The notes beneath the pieces were generated by a model. It made no database searches, was not told the DNA's origin, and saw only the letters and a program-made list of their open reading frames with translations. This document shows positions 1 through 12,297 of a stretch of 64,000 nucleotides of DNA, piece after piece. Position numbers and translations under genes: made by a program. The stretch spans positions 46,344,323 through 46,408,322 of the forward strand of contig NC_053398.1 in NCBI RefSeq assembly GCF_905171765.1, in the 5' to 3' direction. Positions within the stretch are counted from its first letter, which is position 1; each line of letters begins with the position of its first letter. This DNA is from Bufo bufo (taxonomy: Eukaryota > Chordata > Amphibia > Anura > Bufonidae).

Positions 1-1195
1 ACATAGCCATATGAGGACTTGCGGGACATGTTGTACTTTCTAATGGCACCATTTAATTAATTCAGTTTTATGGGTTTTCTTAATTCTCTGGATCAGTACA
101 TTTCCAACCCAGAGAGTAAATTTAACTTTTTATATAGTTTTTCTTGTGTTTTAATACTGAAAAGAATGAAAACTTTGGGAATTTTTTTTTTCTTTTCATT
201 GCCATATACTGACCCCCATAACATTTTTAAAGTTACGTCTGCAGAGCAGTGTGAGAGCTCATTTTTTTGCAGGGAGATTTTATTGTGGTTTTATGGATAC
301 CATTCTGGAGTGCGTATGACTATGTAATCCCTTATTCAATTTTTTTGAGAAAGGTAAAGCGATTAAAAAGAGAAAAACACAAAAACATTGAAATGGCCAT
401 TTAATTTTTTTTCTGTAACGATGTTCACCATACAGGATAAATATTTTTATATTTTAATAGTTCAAGTATTTTGGGACGCGGCCTATGATGTTTATTTTTT
501 AATTGTTTATTAGATTTTTTTTATAACTTTAAAACTTTTTTTTTTTTTTTTAACTTTGTTATACTTTTTTTTATGTCCCCCTAGGTGACTATAAAAAGTA
601 ACTATTAGGTTGCTTCTCCCTTACATTGCAATGAATTACTATTATAATTCATTAACAAATACCTATAGAAAATTGCCAGACCGCATTAGACACTTTATTG
701 AACCACATCTTTTTTTTTTTAAATTAAAAACAATGCAGGGAAAATAGCGACATCCCTGGAAAGGAGGCACTATGGTAGAATTTATGGCAACTAAAGACAG
801 CAACCAAAATAAAGTACAAGTGCTGTAACAATTGTAAATGCCAAAGTCAGTTACCCATACTGTGTCTCATCCAGGATGGCGCCACTGCCAATGCACGTTT
901 GGGTGATAACTCCCCCAGAAGACTCCTGCTGCAGGAGGGGAGAACGCCCCCTCACTGTGCCATGCTGTCTGGTCTCCTTTCAACTCTAAATTCGTTTCCT
1001 GCAACTCCTCACTTGGTGGGAAACAGAACTAGCCCACTCCTGCCCAAAAGGGGGGAGAATGAAATGGTAAGTTCCATTCTGACTAAAGATCTCTGCCTGG
1101 TACACTGCCACCTGCTGGACAACCAGGCACATTACATGTAATAACAGTTTTTGCATATTGCACTTGCTGCTAGTGATACAGTTGGTGGTGCAAAC
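1..1195. other. AT-rich intergenic DNA, no gene seen
   Basis: No host exon is recognised. Positions 180-720 hold T-rich runs resembling the non-coding transposon DNA at 2.1-5.5 kb, so this is probably a decayed element fragment, but I cannot fix its ends. Short open frames at 70-327 and 899-1141 show no domain, no repeat-independent composition and no splice context, and are not called. Confidence 0.4.
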
Positions 1196-1204
1196 CAATA
1201 CAAT

Positions 1205-1850
1205 GCCGGAAAACTTTGTGGAGCAGATTGATATGTACTTTGTGGAGCAGGAGGAGCTGAGCAGATTGACATGTACCGGTAGTTAGTGGAGCAGGAGGAG
1301 CTGAGCAGAATGATATGTACTTTGTGCAGCAGGAGGAGCTGAGCAGAATGATATGTACTTTGTAGAGCAGGAGGAGCTGAGCAGACTAATATATAGTTTG
1401 TGGAGCAGGAGGAGCTGAGCATAATGATATCTACTTTGTGGAGCAGGAGGAGCTGAGCAGATTAACATGTACCGGTAGTTAGTGGAGCAGGAGGAGATGA
1501 GCAGAATGATATGTACTTTGTGCAGCAGTAGGAGCTGAGCAGAATGATATGTACTTTGTAGAGCAGGAGGAGCTGAGCAGATTAATATATAGTTTGTGGA
1601 GCAGGAGGAGCTGAGCATAATGATATCTACTTTGTGGAGCAGGAGGAGCTGAGTAGAATAATGTGTACTGTGTGGAGCAAGAGGAGCTGAGCAGAATGAT
1701 GTACTTTGTGGAGCAGGAGGAGCTGAGCAGATTGATATGTACTTTGTGGAGCAGGAGGAGCTGAGCAGATTGATATGTACTTTGTGGAGCAGGAGGAGCT
1801 GAGCAGAATGATATGTAAATTGTGGAGCAGGAGGAGCTGAGCATGTAGTT
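1205..1850. repeat. 38-bp minisatellite with higher-order period
   Basis: Tandem units of about 38 bp built on GAGCAGGAGGAGCTGAGCAG, roughly 16 copies. Diverged units containing ATGTACCGGTAG recur at 1267 and 1463, so five units form a higher-order repeat of about 196 bp present twice. The long minus-strand open frames across it only reflect the absence of stops in the repeat and are not genes. Confidence 0.9.
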
Positions 1851-3014
1851 TGTGAGAAGAAAAATTACAAAAGCAATGGAGGGCACAAAAAAAAAAAGAA
1901 ATGGACATTCTACTGCTTGCAGTGGTATTTTGTCCAGCAGCAGACCAGTAATTATGCCAGAAACCTTACGGCCCCTATTATAGTGAATGGGATCCTTCAG
2001 GCGCCATCGGTGCCCAACATATCTATTTCTCTGCCAAAATAGAATACTATAATTTGGCCCCAGATGTGCACCAGACCTAAATTTATTTACTTTTAGTTTG
2101 ATTCAATTTAACCCTTTCAGTACCACTTTTACCTTAAATCCCAGGCCGATTTTTGCCAATCTAACATGTGTCACTATATGTGGTAATAACTTTGGAACTC
2201 TTTTACTTATCCAAGTCATTCTGAGAATGTTTTCTCGTCACATATTGTACTTCATGACAGTGGTAAATTTGAGTCAAAATATTTCATTTGTATTTATAAA
2301 GAAATACAAAATTTACCAAAGATTTAGAAAAATTTGCAATTTTCAAACTTTCAATTTCTCGGCTTTTAAACTAGATAGTGATACCTCCTAAAATAGTTAT
2401 TATTTTACATTTCCCATATGTCTACTTCATGTTTGGATCATTTTGTAAATGACATTTCTTTTTTTGGGACGTTAGAAGGCTTTGAAGTTTAGAAGCAAAT
2501 CCTGAAATTTTTCAGAAAATTTCCAAAACCCACTTTTTAAGGGCCAGTTCAGGTCTGAAGTCCTTTGTGAGGCTTACATAATAGAAACCACCCATAAAAG
2601 TCTCCATTTTAGAAACTACACCCCTCAAAACTGATTTTACAAACTTTGGTAACCCTTTAGGTCTTCCACAAGAATTAAAGGAAAATGTAGATGAAATTTC
2701 AGAATTTAACTTTTTGGGCAGATTTTGCATTTTAATCAATTTTTTTCCAGTAACAAAGCAACGGTTAACAGCCAAACAAAACTCACTATTTATTACCCTG
2801 ATTCTGTAGTTTACAGAAACACCCCATATGTGGTCATAAACTGCTGTACGGGCACACGGCAGGGTGCAGAAGGAAAGGAACGCCATATGGTTTTTGGATG
2901 GCAGATTTCACTGGGATAATTTTAAGTTGCCATGTCACATTTGAAGACCCCTAGAGTAGAAACTCCCAAAAAATTACCCCATTTTGGAAACTACGGGATA
3001 AAGTGGCAGTTTTG

Positions 3015-5160
3015 TTGGTACTATTTTAGGGTACCTATGATTTTTGGTTGCTTTATATTACATTTTTTTGTGATGCAAGGTAACAAAAAATAGCTGTTTT
3101 GGCACCGTTTTTATTTTTTGTTATTTCCAATTTTATCTGACAGGTTAGATCATGTGGTATTTTTATAGAGCAGGTTGTTACGGACGAGACAATACCAAAT
3201 ATGGTTGTTTGTTTCAGTTTTACATAATAAAGCATTTTTGAAAAACGTTTTTTTTTAGTGTCTCCATATTCTGAAAGCCATAGTTTTTTTTGGGGGTGAC
3301 TGTCTTATGTAGGAATATAAAAAAGAAAATGGCTGTACACCTGTAATGATAGGTAGGTAAGCAGGGAAATAACCAAACACAGGAAAACAAACAGAACAAA
3401 CGACTAGGCCCAAAAGCTAGGGAGAAATGGTCACCTCCTAGAGATCCCTAAAAGCTTTCCCTAGACTTCTGTGCCCATGTGCATACCCTTATGGTGGATA
3501 TGCACATTCCCTCGTGCCTAAACCTAAACACCCTGGGCGGCAAACCCTAAGCAGCAGAGAAAAGGGAAGAGGCAACCTGCTTCTTCAAACCAGGAGGAAG
3601 CAAGCGTCTCCCTAGAGGCCTAGATAAAACACACAAAGGGAAATAACATCAAGAGCTCCCAGGAAAGAATTATAACCCGCACAGGCCACTGGAGAAAGGA
3701 GGGATAAATAGCCTCACTAACAAGAAAACCCAGTACACCTGAGGGAAGGTAGATCCAGCTAAAAACAAACAGAGAAGTCAGACATGTGCAGCCAGTCTGA
3801 CAGACCTCTGCACATTCACAGGGCAAGGGGTGACAACACCATTTATACATACAAACAATAGAGCTAAGAAATGGGGGTCATTCTAAATCAAAGTGGTACA
3901 ATACCTACTATAAAGGAGTCAATGAAAGCTCTTAGCACACATATTTGATCAAACGTGTGTCGGGCCCATCTACCAGGTGTCAAGGTGGCTTCCGCAGATG
4001 GGTCCCTAACACTAGTATACTGCCTCTCTTTGGACTGACCTAAGCCTACAATGTTTAGGGCAGTGTAGGAACCAGCTACATACGTACTCTGCTCAGAAGC
4101 CCCAGGTAGATGGGCGTGTTCAGTCTAAAAGAGGCGCTACCCTCAATTAATACTACAAGAAAATTTAGACTAGAACCTTTAGAATCACAGGTGCAGTTGT
4201 CTTATGTAGGAACTCATTTTTTTTGGTATGAGATGACGGTTTGATTGGTACTATTTTAGGATGCATATGACTTTTTGATCGCTTGGTATTACACTTTTTG
4301 TGATGTAAGGTGACAAAAAAATGGCTTTTTTGACACTTTTTTTTTTTACGGTGTTCACCTGAGGGTTTAGGTCATGTGATATATTTATACAGCAGGTTCT
4401 TACGGACGTGGCGATACCTAATATGTATACTTTCTTATATTTATTTAAGTTTTACACAATAATATAATTTTTGAAACAAAAAAAAAAATCATGTTTTAGT
4501 TTCTCCATAGTCTGAGAGCCATAGTTTTTTTTTTCTTTTCGGCAATTGTCTTAGGTAGGGTACTATTTTTGCGGGATGAGATGATGGTTTGATTTGCACT
4601 ATTTTGGGGTGCATATTACTTTTTGATCGCTTGTTATTACACTTTTTGTAATGTAAGGTGACAAAAAAATGGCTTTTTTTTATACCGTTTTTATTTTTTT
4701 ACGGTGTTCATCTGAGGGGTTAGGTCATGTGATATTTTTATAGAGCAGGTCGTTACGGACGCGGCAATACCTAATATATATACTTTTTGTATTTTTTTAC
4801 ATTTAACACAATAAAAGGATTTTTGAAACAAAACATGTTTTAGTGTCTCCATAGTCTCAGAGCCATAGTTTTTTTATTTTTTGGGCGATTGTCTTAGGTA
4901 GGGGCTAATTTTTTGTGGGATGAGGTGACGGTTAGATTGGTACTATTTTGGGGGCATACGCCTTTTTGTTCGCTTGGTGTTGCACTTTTAGTGATGTAAG
5001 GTGACAAAAAATTATTTTTTTTAGCAGTTTTTATTTTATTTTTTTGACAGTGTTCATCTAAGGGGTTAGGTCATGTGATATTTTTATAGAGCCGGTCGGG
5101 CAGATACCTAATATGTCTACTTTTCTTTTTTCCCTATCTTTTTTTTTTTAAAAATTTAAT
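3015..5160 (+). repeat. About 350-bp tandem units inside the TTAA element
   Basis: Recurring order of motifs: GGTACTATTTTAGG, a TTTTTGATCGCTTG block, ATGTAAGGTGACAAAAAA, TTAGGTCATGTGATAT, TTACGGACG, then GTCTCCATAGTCTGAGAGCC and TTGTCTTAGGTAGG. Units begin near 3015, 4215, 4575 and 4930. The first unit is split by the insertion at 3316-4198. Non-coding; repeated internal units are common in non-autonomous amphibian transposons. Confidence 0.75.
3316..4198. mobile_element. 883-bp insertion flanked by a 15-bp direct repeat
   Basis: The unit motif TGTCTTATGTAGGAA occurs at 3301-3315 and again at 4199-4213, and the tandem unit continues on both sides, so 3316-4198 is an insertion. A 15-bp target duplication fits target-primed retrotransposition, but no poly-A tail or reading frame is visible. 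Near the ends CTGTACACCTGTAAT and AATCACAGGTGCAG are imperfect inverted matches, so a DNA element or solo LTR is possible. Class unresolved. Confidence 0.55.
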
Positions 5161-5343
5161 TTATTTTGGGGGAAAAAACGCCATTTCTTTTTTTTTTTTT
5201 TACTTGAAACTTATTTTTTTTTGTAAAACTTTTTTTTTTTTTACTTCTTTTTTCACTTTACTATTTGTCCCACTCTGGGACTTCAACTTTTGGAGGTCTG
5301 ATCCCCTTTACAATGCATTACAATCTGTATTGAAATGCATTGG

Positions 5344-5378
5344 CTGTAAGTGTATTACACAGTGTAATACACTTACAG
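5344..5378. repeat. 35-bp perfect hairpin
   Basis: CTGTAAGTGTATTACAC is followed by one base and then its exact reverse complement. It lies in the 3' part of the TTAA element and is probably part of that family's structured DNA. Confidence 0.8.
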
Positions 5379-5622
5379 CTTCCTGCCTGTCAGATCCAGG
5401 GGAAAGGGTTAATGCACCGGCATCAGTGTTTTTACCAATGCCGGCGCATACAGCAGGCTTCCAGAGCTGTACATGTACGGCACTGTTATCCTACGGGTTA
5501 ATACCTGCTTATTCTGGGCTTAGGAGTCCAGTGGGTGGTCCTAACCAGTGATTGACAGCGATCTCTGTGTGCAGAATCATACAAAGAAGGCTGGTCACTG
5601 TGTAGGACCCCCCACTGGAATC

Positions 5623-6253
5623 TTAAAGGGGTTTCTGGTGAAAATTATCTTATTATTAAGTGCCTGCAACATGGACCTGAACAGAAACAGAACCAAGACC
5701 CTGTATAAAACGTATCTTGTAGAACAACAAATTCTTTAAAAGAATGGATCCTGTAAAAAAAAAAATAATAATTATCCTGTGCCTCAGTTATGCACATTTG
5801 GTATCAGTTTGAGCCATTTAAATCTGTGATCCGTTTTTTGATATGGGAAAAAAAAAGTACTGCATGCAGAACGGAAAATTAAACGGTGATGTGAACTCTC
5901 CCTTACCTGCGCTGATCCAATGTGCTGTCCACGCTCTCTACATCTTCCAATCCTGGCACTGTTTACACCCGGCCGGCTATGGACATGGTCACATGCACTG
6001 CTCTAGCCAATGACTGGCTTCAGCAGTAACATGTTGCTTGAGGCTACATCACTGCTGAAGCCAGTCATTTGCTTCAGCGATGCATGTGACTATACCCATA
6101 GCCAGCCAAATGTAAACAGTGCGGGGACCATAAGATGGAGACAGTTGGGGCAGAGCGGTGGGGAGCAGGGAAGTATATATCTTCTATTTCAGGGGGCACG
6201 CTGCAGGCCCTTGATAAAAAAAAAATACATTTTTACCAGAAAACCCCTTTTAA
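5623..6253. mobile_element. TTAA foldback element
   Basis: Ends are TTAAAGGGGTTTCTGGTG on the left and its near-complement CCAGAAAACCCCTTTTAA on the right. Inner arms also pair: ATGACTGGCTTCAGCAG near 6009 with CTGCTGAAGCCAGTCAT near 6053, and GTTTACACCCGGCCGGCTATGG with the complementary stretch near 6095-6120. Non-coding; TTAA duplication points to piggyBac or Kolobok mobilisation. Confidence 0.8.
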
Positions 6254-6482
6254 CGCCCAGAATAAACAGTATTAAATGAAGAAAATACACGTTTTACTGA
6301 ATCTTTTCCCATAAACTACATATCAGTCTGCTCAGCTCCTGCTCTATAGCACACTGCCTGCAGATTGCACTGCACATTCATGGTGACAGGTCCAGCTAAC
6401 GGCCTCAGCTGTGGAGTACTGCAGGCCTCCACTGAAAACACTATAATGGATCTCATGCCAAAATTATCTAATCCCCACAGAT

Positions 6483-7553
6483 TTAAAGGGGTATTCCCAT
6501 CTCACTGATCATAGTGTAAGCTTTTACTTAGGTGCCATGGATCATTTTTGTAATTATGTTGTTTTATCTAATTCCCACCCTTTTTGACAAAATTCCTTCC
6601 CTCCTACCCCATTGTTTTATGAAGGTAACCATTAGATACAGCCACCGCTTCTCTCCCGAATACAGGGGCCGGGATTGCGCAGAAGACACTTTATTTTCAC
6701 CCAGCCGGCCGCTCATTGCAGCCCCGAACGTGCACGCTGCCGCGCATGCGCAAAGCTTATTTCTTCATGGCGGTGTCTCATACAGAGCAGCGCATGCTCT
6801 GTATGCAGCGCGGCCCCATAGGATTGACGGAGATAGGACTTGGAGGACACGCCCTGCATCTGAGGATCGGGAGAGCAAAAAGCCTATGCGAGTGGCAGGT
6901 GTACTAATTCATTCATCCCCAAGTCCACCAACGATTTTAGATTTTATGACAATCAAGGGGGTTATCGGACGCTGATGCAGGACACTATGCAGTGGAGGGA
7001 GGCTGGGGGAGGACGCTATGGAGTTCGTGGACACTGGGGCAGGACACTATGGAGCGGGAATACTATCCACAGGAACGAGCACGCAAGGACTGAGTTCTCA
7101 GTGTGATGTCATAACGAGGCGTGGCAGGCCTTCGCTCAAACTGCCTAAGCCCTCCCAGCCTTAGGCCTCATGCACACGAACGTATTTTCTTTCCGTATCC
7201 GTTCTGGTATTTTTGCGAACCGTATACGGAACCATTTGTTTCAATGGGTCGGCAAAAAAGAGGAAGTTACTCCGTGTCCATTCCATTTCCGTATGTCCGT
7301 ATTTCCGTTCCGCAAAAAAATAGAATATGTCCTATTCTTGTCCGAATTACGGACAAGGATAGTACTGTTCTATTAGGGGCAAAAATATGGAATGCACATG
7401 GACGTCATCCGTATTTTTTGCGGATCCGTTTTTTGCGGACCGCAAAATACATACGTTCGTGTGCATGAGGCCTTAGAAGCAGGAAACCAAGAAGTGAACA
7501 GCAGAGCTGGCTGCAGGTGAGGATGAATTAGCAAGATGGGAATACCCCTTTAA
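6483..7553. mobile_element. TTAA foldback element carrying a nested foldback
   Basis: Left end TTAAAGGGGTATTCCCATCT and right end AGATGGGAATACCCCTTTAA are inverted copies with TTAA at both edges. A separate 3-bp-TSD element sits inside at 7164-7472, so the right arm was a target of a later insertion. The GC-rich centre contains CATGCGC motifs. No gene. Confidence 0.85.
7164..7472. mobile_element. 309-bp foldback MITE, TTA target duplication
   Basis: Bounded by TTA at 7161-7163 and 7473-7475. GGCCTCATGCACACGAACGT at the left is exactly inverted at the right end (ACGTTCGTGTGCATGAGGCC). The inside is a long imperfect palindrome rich in CCGTAT and GCGGA motifs. Three-base T-A-rich duplications fit PIF/Harbinger-type elements. 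Confidence 0.9.
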
Positions 7554-8140
7554 GTAAATGACATTTAAAAGGTCCGGCTTCTTTGATACACACTGAGTCC
7601 AGATCCACGCTGCACAAACAACATTCTTGCTTTGACAAGGTTTTGGCTGACAGCGCTCATATTTCTACTTTTTATAGTTGCCTCCCTTCTTGGGCGTGAA
7701 GCATGCCATTTACAATCCATTTGCCTGTATCATCAGTTATGAAACACGTTGGGTAGATAAGGAGTTTCAAACAAACAATGTGACCTTAAAGTGCCACTGT
7801 CACAAAACACAAATGCGTTATACAAGCGCATCTACAGGATGACCACCAAAGGTTAAACTGGTGAAGGCAAAGAGCTCTCACTATACAGCACCCAGAAGCT
7901 TAATGTGCCCGGCGTAGATAAAAAAGAAGAAAATTGTGAGTTTCTGTCTGATGGTCACCAGCCTCTAGTGACCAATCAGCTGACAAACACTGCTTTCCTA
8001 CCAACTGTCCTTCTCAGCAGGATACCAGGCCCAGGATACAGCCCCCCCCCCCCCCCCCAAAAAAAAAACAACAACTCAGATTCCAGGATAAATAGTGGGA
8101 GTTCATTGTGCAGCAGCTGGGCCGCAGGGGAGCACATGAG
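7554..8140. other. Intergenic DNA with element ends and a C17/A10 tract
   Basis: TTAAAGTGCCACTGTCAC near 7786 looks like the left end of another TTAA foldback, with no right end found. A run of 17 C and then 10 A lies at 8042-8068. No gene seen. Confidence 0.45.
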
Positions 8141-8715
8141 CAGTGAGGGCACAGCTGGGCATATTACTGTCAGGTGGCACATAACTGGGCATAACTACTG
8201 AGAAGGAGGCACATATCTGGGCATAGGTACTGTGAGGGGGCACCTATCTGGCAATAACTACTGAAAGAGGGCACATATCTGGGCATTGCTACTGTGAGGG
8301 GCACATATAAGGGCATAACTACTGTGATGGCGCACCTATCTGGCCATAACTATTGAGAGGGGGCACTTATCTGGGCATCGCTACCGTGAAGGAGGCACAT
8401 ATCTGGGTATAACAACTGTGAGGGAGCACCTATCTGGTCATAACTACTGTGAGGGGGCACCTATCTGGCCATAACTACAGTGAGGAGGCACCTATCTGGC
8501 CATAACTACTGTGAGGGGGCACCTATCTGGCCATAACTACTGTGAGGGGGCACCTATCTGGCCATAACTACTGTGAGGGGGCACCTATCTGGCCATAATT
8601 ACTGTGAGGGGGCACCTATCTGGCCATAACTACAGTGAGGGGCACATATGTGGGCATAACTACTGTAAGGGGGCACATATCTGGTCATAACTACTGTGAA
8701 GGAGGCACAATGCTG
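8140..8715. repeat. 31-bp minisatellite
   Basis: About 18 tandem units of the form CACCTATCTGGCCATAACTA plus CTGTGAGGGGG. The best-conserved block, at 8430-8640, has an exact 31-bp period; outer units are degenerate (ACATATCTGGGCATAACTAC). Non-coding. Confidence 0.9.
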
Positions 8716-9165
8716 GCATAACGGGAGAATAATTACTATGTGGGGGCATTTAGGGGACTGGGTGGCATTAGGTGTTTACTTGTGTTTTGGGCGGAGTTAG
8801 AGGCGTGGCCTAGTGCGGAAAATAATAGTGTCCCTTATCCTTCTTTTGAAAACTTGGGCGGTATGCAGATCCACAGCACTTTACTGAAGCCGGTCAGCAG
8901 GTGATCCACACAAGCACTATTCACAGGAAATGCAGTCTTCACAGTTGATTCAAGTAGTTCTCAAAGGTTGTTTCTCTCTATCAGACTGGTCATTCTCTCC
9001 TTTTCCTGGCCAAAAGGGGTGCACTCTCTCTATCATCAGATATATATAAGTTCACAATATCCTCAGAGGAATGCAGTCTCTGAGGAGGGGGCCCTCCTGT
9101 GCTTTGGTTATGGTGGGCAGCTTGTAGCTTACATTGTTTCCACCACATCTGCACACTCCTCTAGA
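8716..9165. other. Intergenic, no feature recognised
   Basis: Unique-looking DNA without an open frame of note, splice-bounded exon or visible inverted repeat. Confidence 0.4.
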
Positions 9166-9373
9166 AATGTCCTATCCTTGTCAGCACAACGGACAAGAAT
9201 AGGACATGTTCTATCGTTTTTGCAGGTGCCACAGAATGGATATACGGATGCGGACAGCACGCCGTGTATTATCCATATTTTTTGCGGCCCCCTTCAAATG
9301 AATGGATCCGCATCTAATCCGCAAAAATTACGGATCGGGTGCGGACCAAAACTACGGACTTGTGCATGAGCCC
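9166..9373. mobile_element. Truncated foldback MITE, right half
   Basis: The motifs GGACAAGAATAGGACATG, GCGGACAGCAC and a right end TGTGCATGAGCCC followed by TTA match the TAA/TTA foldback family. The left terminus is missing. Confidence 0.7.
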
Positions 9374-10302
9374 TTAAACAGTTTATTATCACAATAAGGC
9401 ATCGCTCACACCAATGAATCATGGACATGTACTGTCTGTGTTCTTCAACAACAACACATGGTTCCATTGATTTTAAGGTGTTTCTTCACACATCAGTTGA
9501 AAAAACTACAGAGACATGCACTACTGTGGTCTGTGATGCAGACCAAAGCACGCCCATTAAAGTCTATGGGTTTATGAAGAACCACTGACAGAACATGGAT
9601 GACATCCAAGTTCTGTCAGGGGGTTTTCACGGACCATTAGTAGGAAATGATCTGGAAACCAGATTTCAGCCTAGCAGTGTCTGTGGACTACAGATGACAC
9701 ACGGAGGGCAAAAAATGGTTACACAAAACTTTTACTGACATCTTCCTCTCTGTGCAGCACTGAAAACATCTCTCGATGGGGGGGGGGGGGGGGGGGGGGG
9801 GGAACGTGATCACTGCAGCCAATCACAGGCTGCAACAGTTATGTCACAACATCTGGGCATGTGACGCAAGGAGAGCAGATCCAGTGGTCACATGGCTGTT
9901 TTCAGCACCGCAAGCAGAGGAAGAGCTGGCCTGGGACCGACAGACACCAAACCCATCTGCAGGGACCAGGCAGTATGATCACCACCACCACAGGTCGGCC
10001 ACTCTAGGATGTTTGTATCAGTCTTGGATAAACCCTTTAAGCTTGTCCAGAGCTGAAAGCCTTTCACTTTCTGGACAATGTCCGCTATGTAGTCTATAAG
10101 CTCCTCTTTTAAGCAGATTATCTCCACAGAGCTTCTACACGCACCTCCTCTCAACACTGGAATGCTTTTAAATGTTTTATTTCTCCACTTTGGCTATGTT
10201 TCTTCAGGGCTGTGCTCTGCTGCCTCAGCACCATACACTGTATAGCCATCCACTGTCTCTATGCTGAATGCTCTAACTTCTCCCTATGGGCATAGTGACT
10301 AG
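9374..10302. other. Intergenic DNA with a G25 tract
   Basis: A run of 25 G is at 9778-9802. The rest shows no convincing gene; open frames at 9776-10099 and 9888-10157 overlap on opposite strands and have no family resemblance. Confidence 0.4.
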
Positions 10303-10785
10303 AGTTGAGCGAACTTGCCTTTTGGCAGGTTCGAGTTCAGAGTTTAAGTGAATTACGTAATGGATTCAGTTCTCACGGAATCCATGAAGGTAATTCAATG
10401 CCGGAATACCTTTAGAGGCACGCCGTCTTAATACAAGTGTATGGCCAGCAGAACGGAACCCTCGCACCATTTTGCAAGCAAGTTCAGTCAGTTTTGTCTG
10501 CAATTGCATTCAGTTTTTTCCACACGAGTGCAATGCTTTTTGATGCTTTTTTCACGCGCGTGATAAAAAACTGAAGGTTTACAAACAACATCTCCTAGCA
10601 ACCATCAGTGAAAAACGCATCGCACCCGCACTTGCTTCCACAAGCAATGCGTTTTTCACTTCTATGGGTCCAGGGCTGCGTGAAAAACGCAGAATATAGA
10701 ACATGCTGTGTTTTCAAACAACTGATGCGTTCACATCATGCATTGTACCAGAGTGGAAAACTCGCTCGTGTGAAAGGGGCCTAAT
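10303..10785. mobile_element. Two adjoining repeat fragments
   Basis: 10303-10480 begins GAGTTGAGCGAACTTGCC and resembles the repeat at 23383-23596. 10481-10785 is the right half of the roughly 940-bp foldback family: CTCCTAGCAACC, AAAACGCA, and the end CTCGTGTGAAAGGGGCC followed by TAA. The junction suggests successive insertion and deletion. Confidence 0.6.
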
Positions 10786-11640
10786 GGGGACAACAGCCCC
10801 ACCTAGCAACTGGCTGGTAAATATTAGCTGTTCCGAAAATGCATATATACACAATAAACCACATTTTTTATCTTTTAGCAGCATACATCTGGAAAATGCA
10901 ACACTGCACATGCTTCCATAGTGTCACCCTTGGTCCATGGAAAACCACTTATGTGTGACTACACACATTAAAGTCAATGGATATAAGATGCCTTATATGA
11001 TCTGGCTAATGCACATTTTATCTTCTCCTGCCCTTGATTGACGTGCTTCTCACTAAACCTGTCACGTACTATATGTGTTTCCAGGAAGTGTGAACCAGCC
11101 CGCCAAGATCACTGTTATTATAAGGGCCATGAGTGCATGCATATTCATCTTTCCACATCTAGTTTATCCTGCATAGCAATCACAGGAGATAAGAATGTTC
11201 ACTTTTACTGAATAAAAAAAACAAAAAAAAAAACTATTTTCTCTAGTGTTAAACTATTAAAACTTTCCACCCCAGAAAAAGTTACTGACAACTAGATTCC
11301 AAGATGTGCAGATTGCTTCCCCTGATAATCTAAGAGTCTGCAGAAGTGGCCATAATCCTCCCTGCCCTCCACAGAAGTACTATTTATCCTCATACAGCAG
11401 TGTTCCTCAGCCAGTGGCTTAGGGTTTATTCACACATTGCTGACATCCATGACAAGATGGTCAGTGGTTCATCTGTGACGAATCCGTGAACACCTGACAT
11501 GTGAATAAGCCTTTAGGAGCTACAGATAGCTCTTGGGCCCCCACGTGTGGCTCCTCGGCTGTGGCACCAGGGAGGTCATACCATTAATAGCAACTGGTAT
11601 CAGAGCAAAGAATATCATTAGAAGCCATAGGGGTCATTTA
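10786..11640. other. Intergenic, no feature recognised
   Basis: AT-rich stretches with A-runs near 11210. No exon or complete element was recognised. Confidence 0.35.
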
Positions 11641-12170
11641 TTAAGGGGCTTCTGTCACCCCCCAAACAGCAAGTTTCAGTTTTGGACTTAATATATTTGC
11701 TAATGTACGCAGATTCCATATATACCCCTCTTACATCTAGCTGTGCTGTAATTTCTGTAAAAATCGTACTTTTATGATATGCAAATTACTTCACTACCAG
11801 CAAGTTGGCGGACTTGCTGGTAGCCGCCGCATCCTCGGTCTGAAAAAATGCCCCCTCCTCCACTTGATTGACAGGGCCAGCGAGCGCTCTCATCCTCCAG
11901 CTGGCCCTGCCTGCAGCTCAAATCCCTCGCCTGCGCCGTACCGGTCCTCATTCGGCGCAGGCGCTCTGAGAGAAGGATGCTCGCTTGGCTGCTCCTTCCT
12001 CAGTGCGCCTGCGCCGATGACGTCAGCCCTACACCCAGAAGAGAAGACGTCGGCATCGCTGGTAAAGAGGCGGAGAGTCCGGTGACGTCGCTGGATGCTT
12101 GATTTAGGTAAGTATTTGCCTAATAAGCATGCAGCCACTACAACCACCAACTAAATGGGGTGCCATTATT
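11641..12170. mobile_element. Half of a TTAA foldback element
   Basis: Begins TTAAGGGGCTTCTGTCACC, the same style of end as at 20882, and runs into a GC-rich core with paired GCGCAGGCG blocks, TGACGTCA near 12017 and GACGTC. No matching right end, so the element is truncated. Confidence 0.6.
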
Positions 12171-12229
12171 TTAAAAAAAGGATATTTAGAGACACTATAC
12201 CACCAACACTTATAAATAATATACCCATA

Positions 12230-12257
12230 ATTAATATATAGTATATATATCTATATA

Positions 12258-12292
<35 letters not shown>
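12230..12292. repeat. (TA)n microsatellite
   Basis: About 60 bp of nearly pure TA directly beside the Tc1 terminus. Tc1 elements integrate at TA, so the tract was a plausible landing site. Confidence 0.95.

Positions 12293-12297
<5 letters not shown>

Larger units (their letters stand above)
2108..5501. mobile_element. TTAA-flanked non-coding DNA transposon (piggyBac-like)
   Basis: The block starts TTAACCCTTTCAGTACC and ends near GTACGGCACTG...CGGGTTAA, giving TTAA at both edges as expected for piggyBac or Kolobok insertions. It has no coding capacity. The interior has AT-rich DNA (2100-2960), about 350-bp tandem units (3015-5160) and a 0.88-kb secondary insertion. The terminal inverted repeat match is weak (CCCTTTCAGTACC against CCCGTAGGATAAC), so the boundaries are tentative. 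A second fragment of the same family lies at 52338-52562. Confidence 0.5.

Noticed and set aside
1132..1908. Overlapping minus-strand frames rich in SAPPAPQS / LLLLH
   Set aside because: Translations of the 38-bp minisatellite in different frames.
2512..2886. 124-codon minus-strand open frame
   Set aside because: Lies in AT-rich non-coding transposon DNA with no recognised domain.
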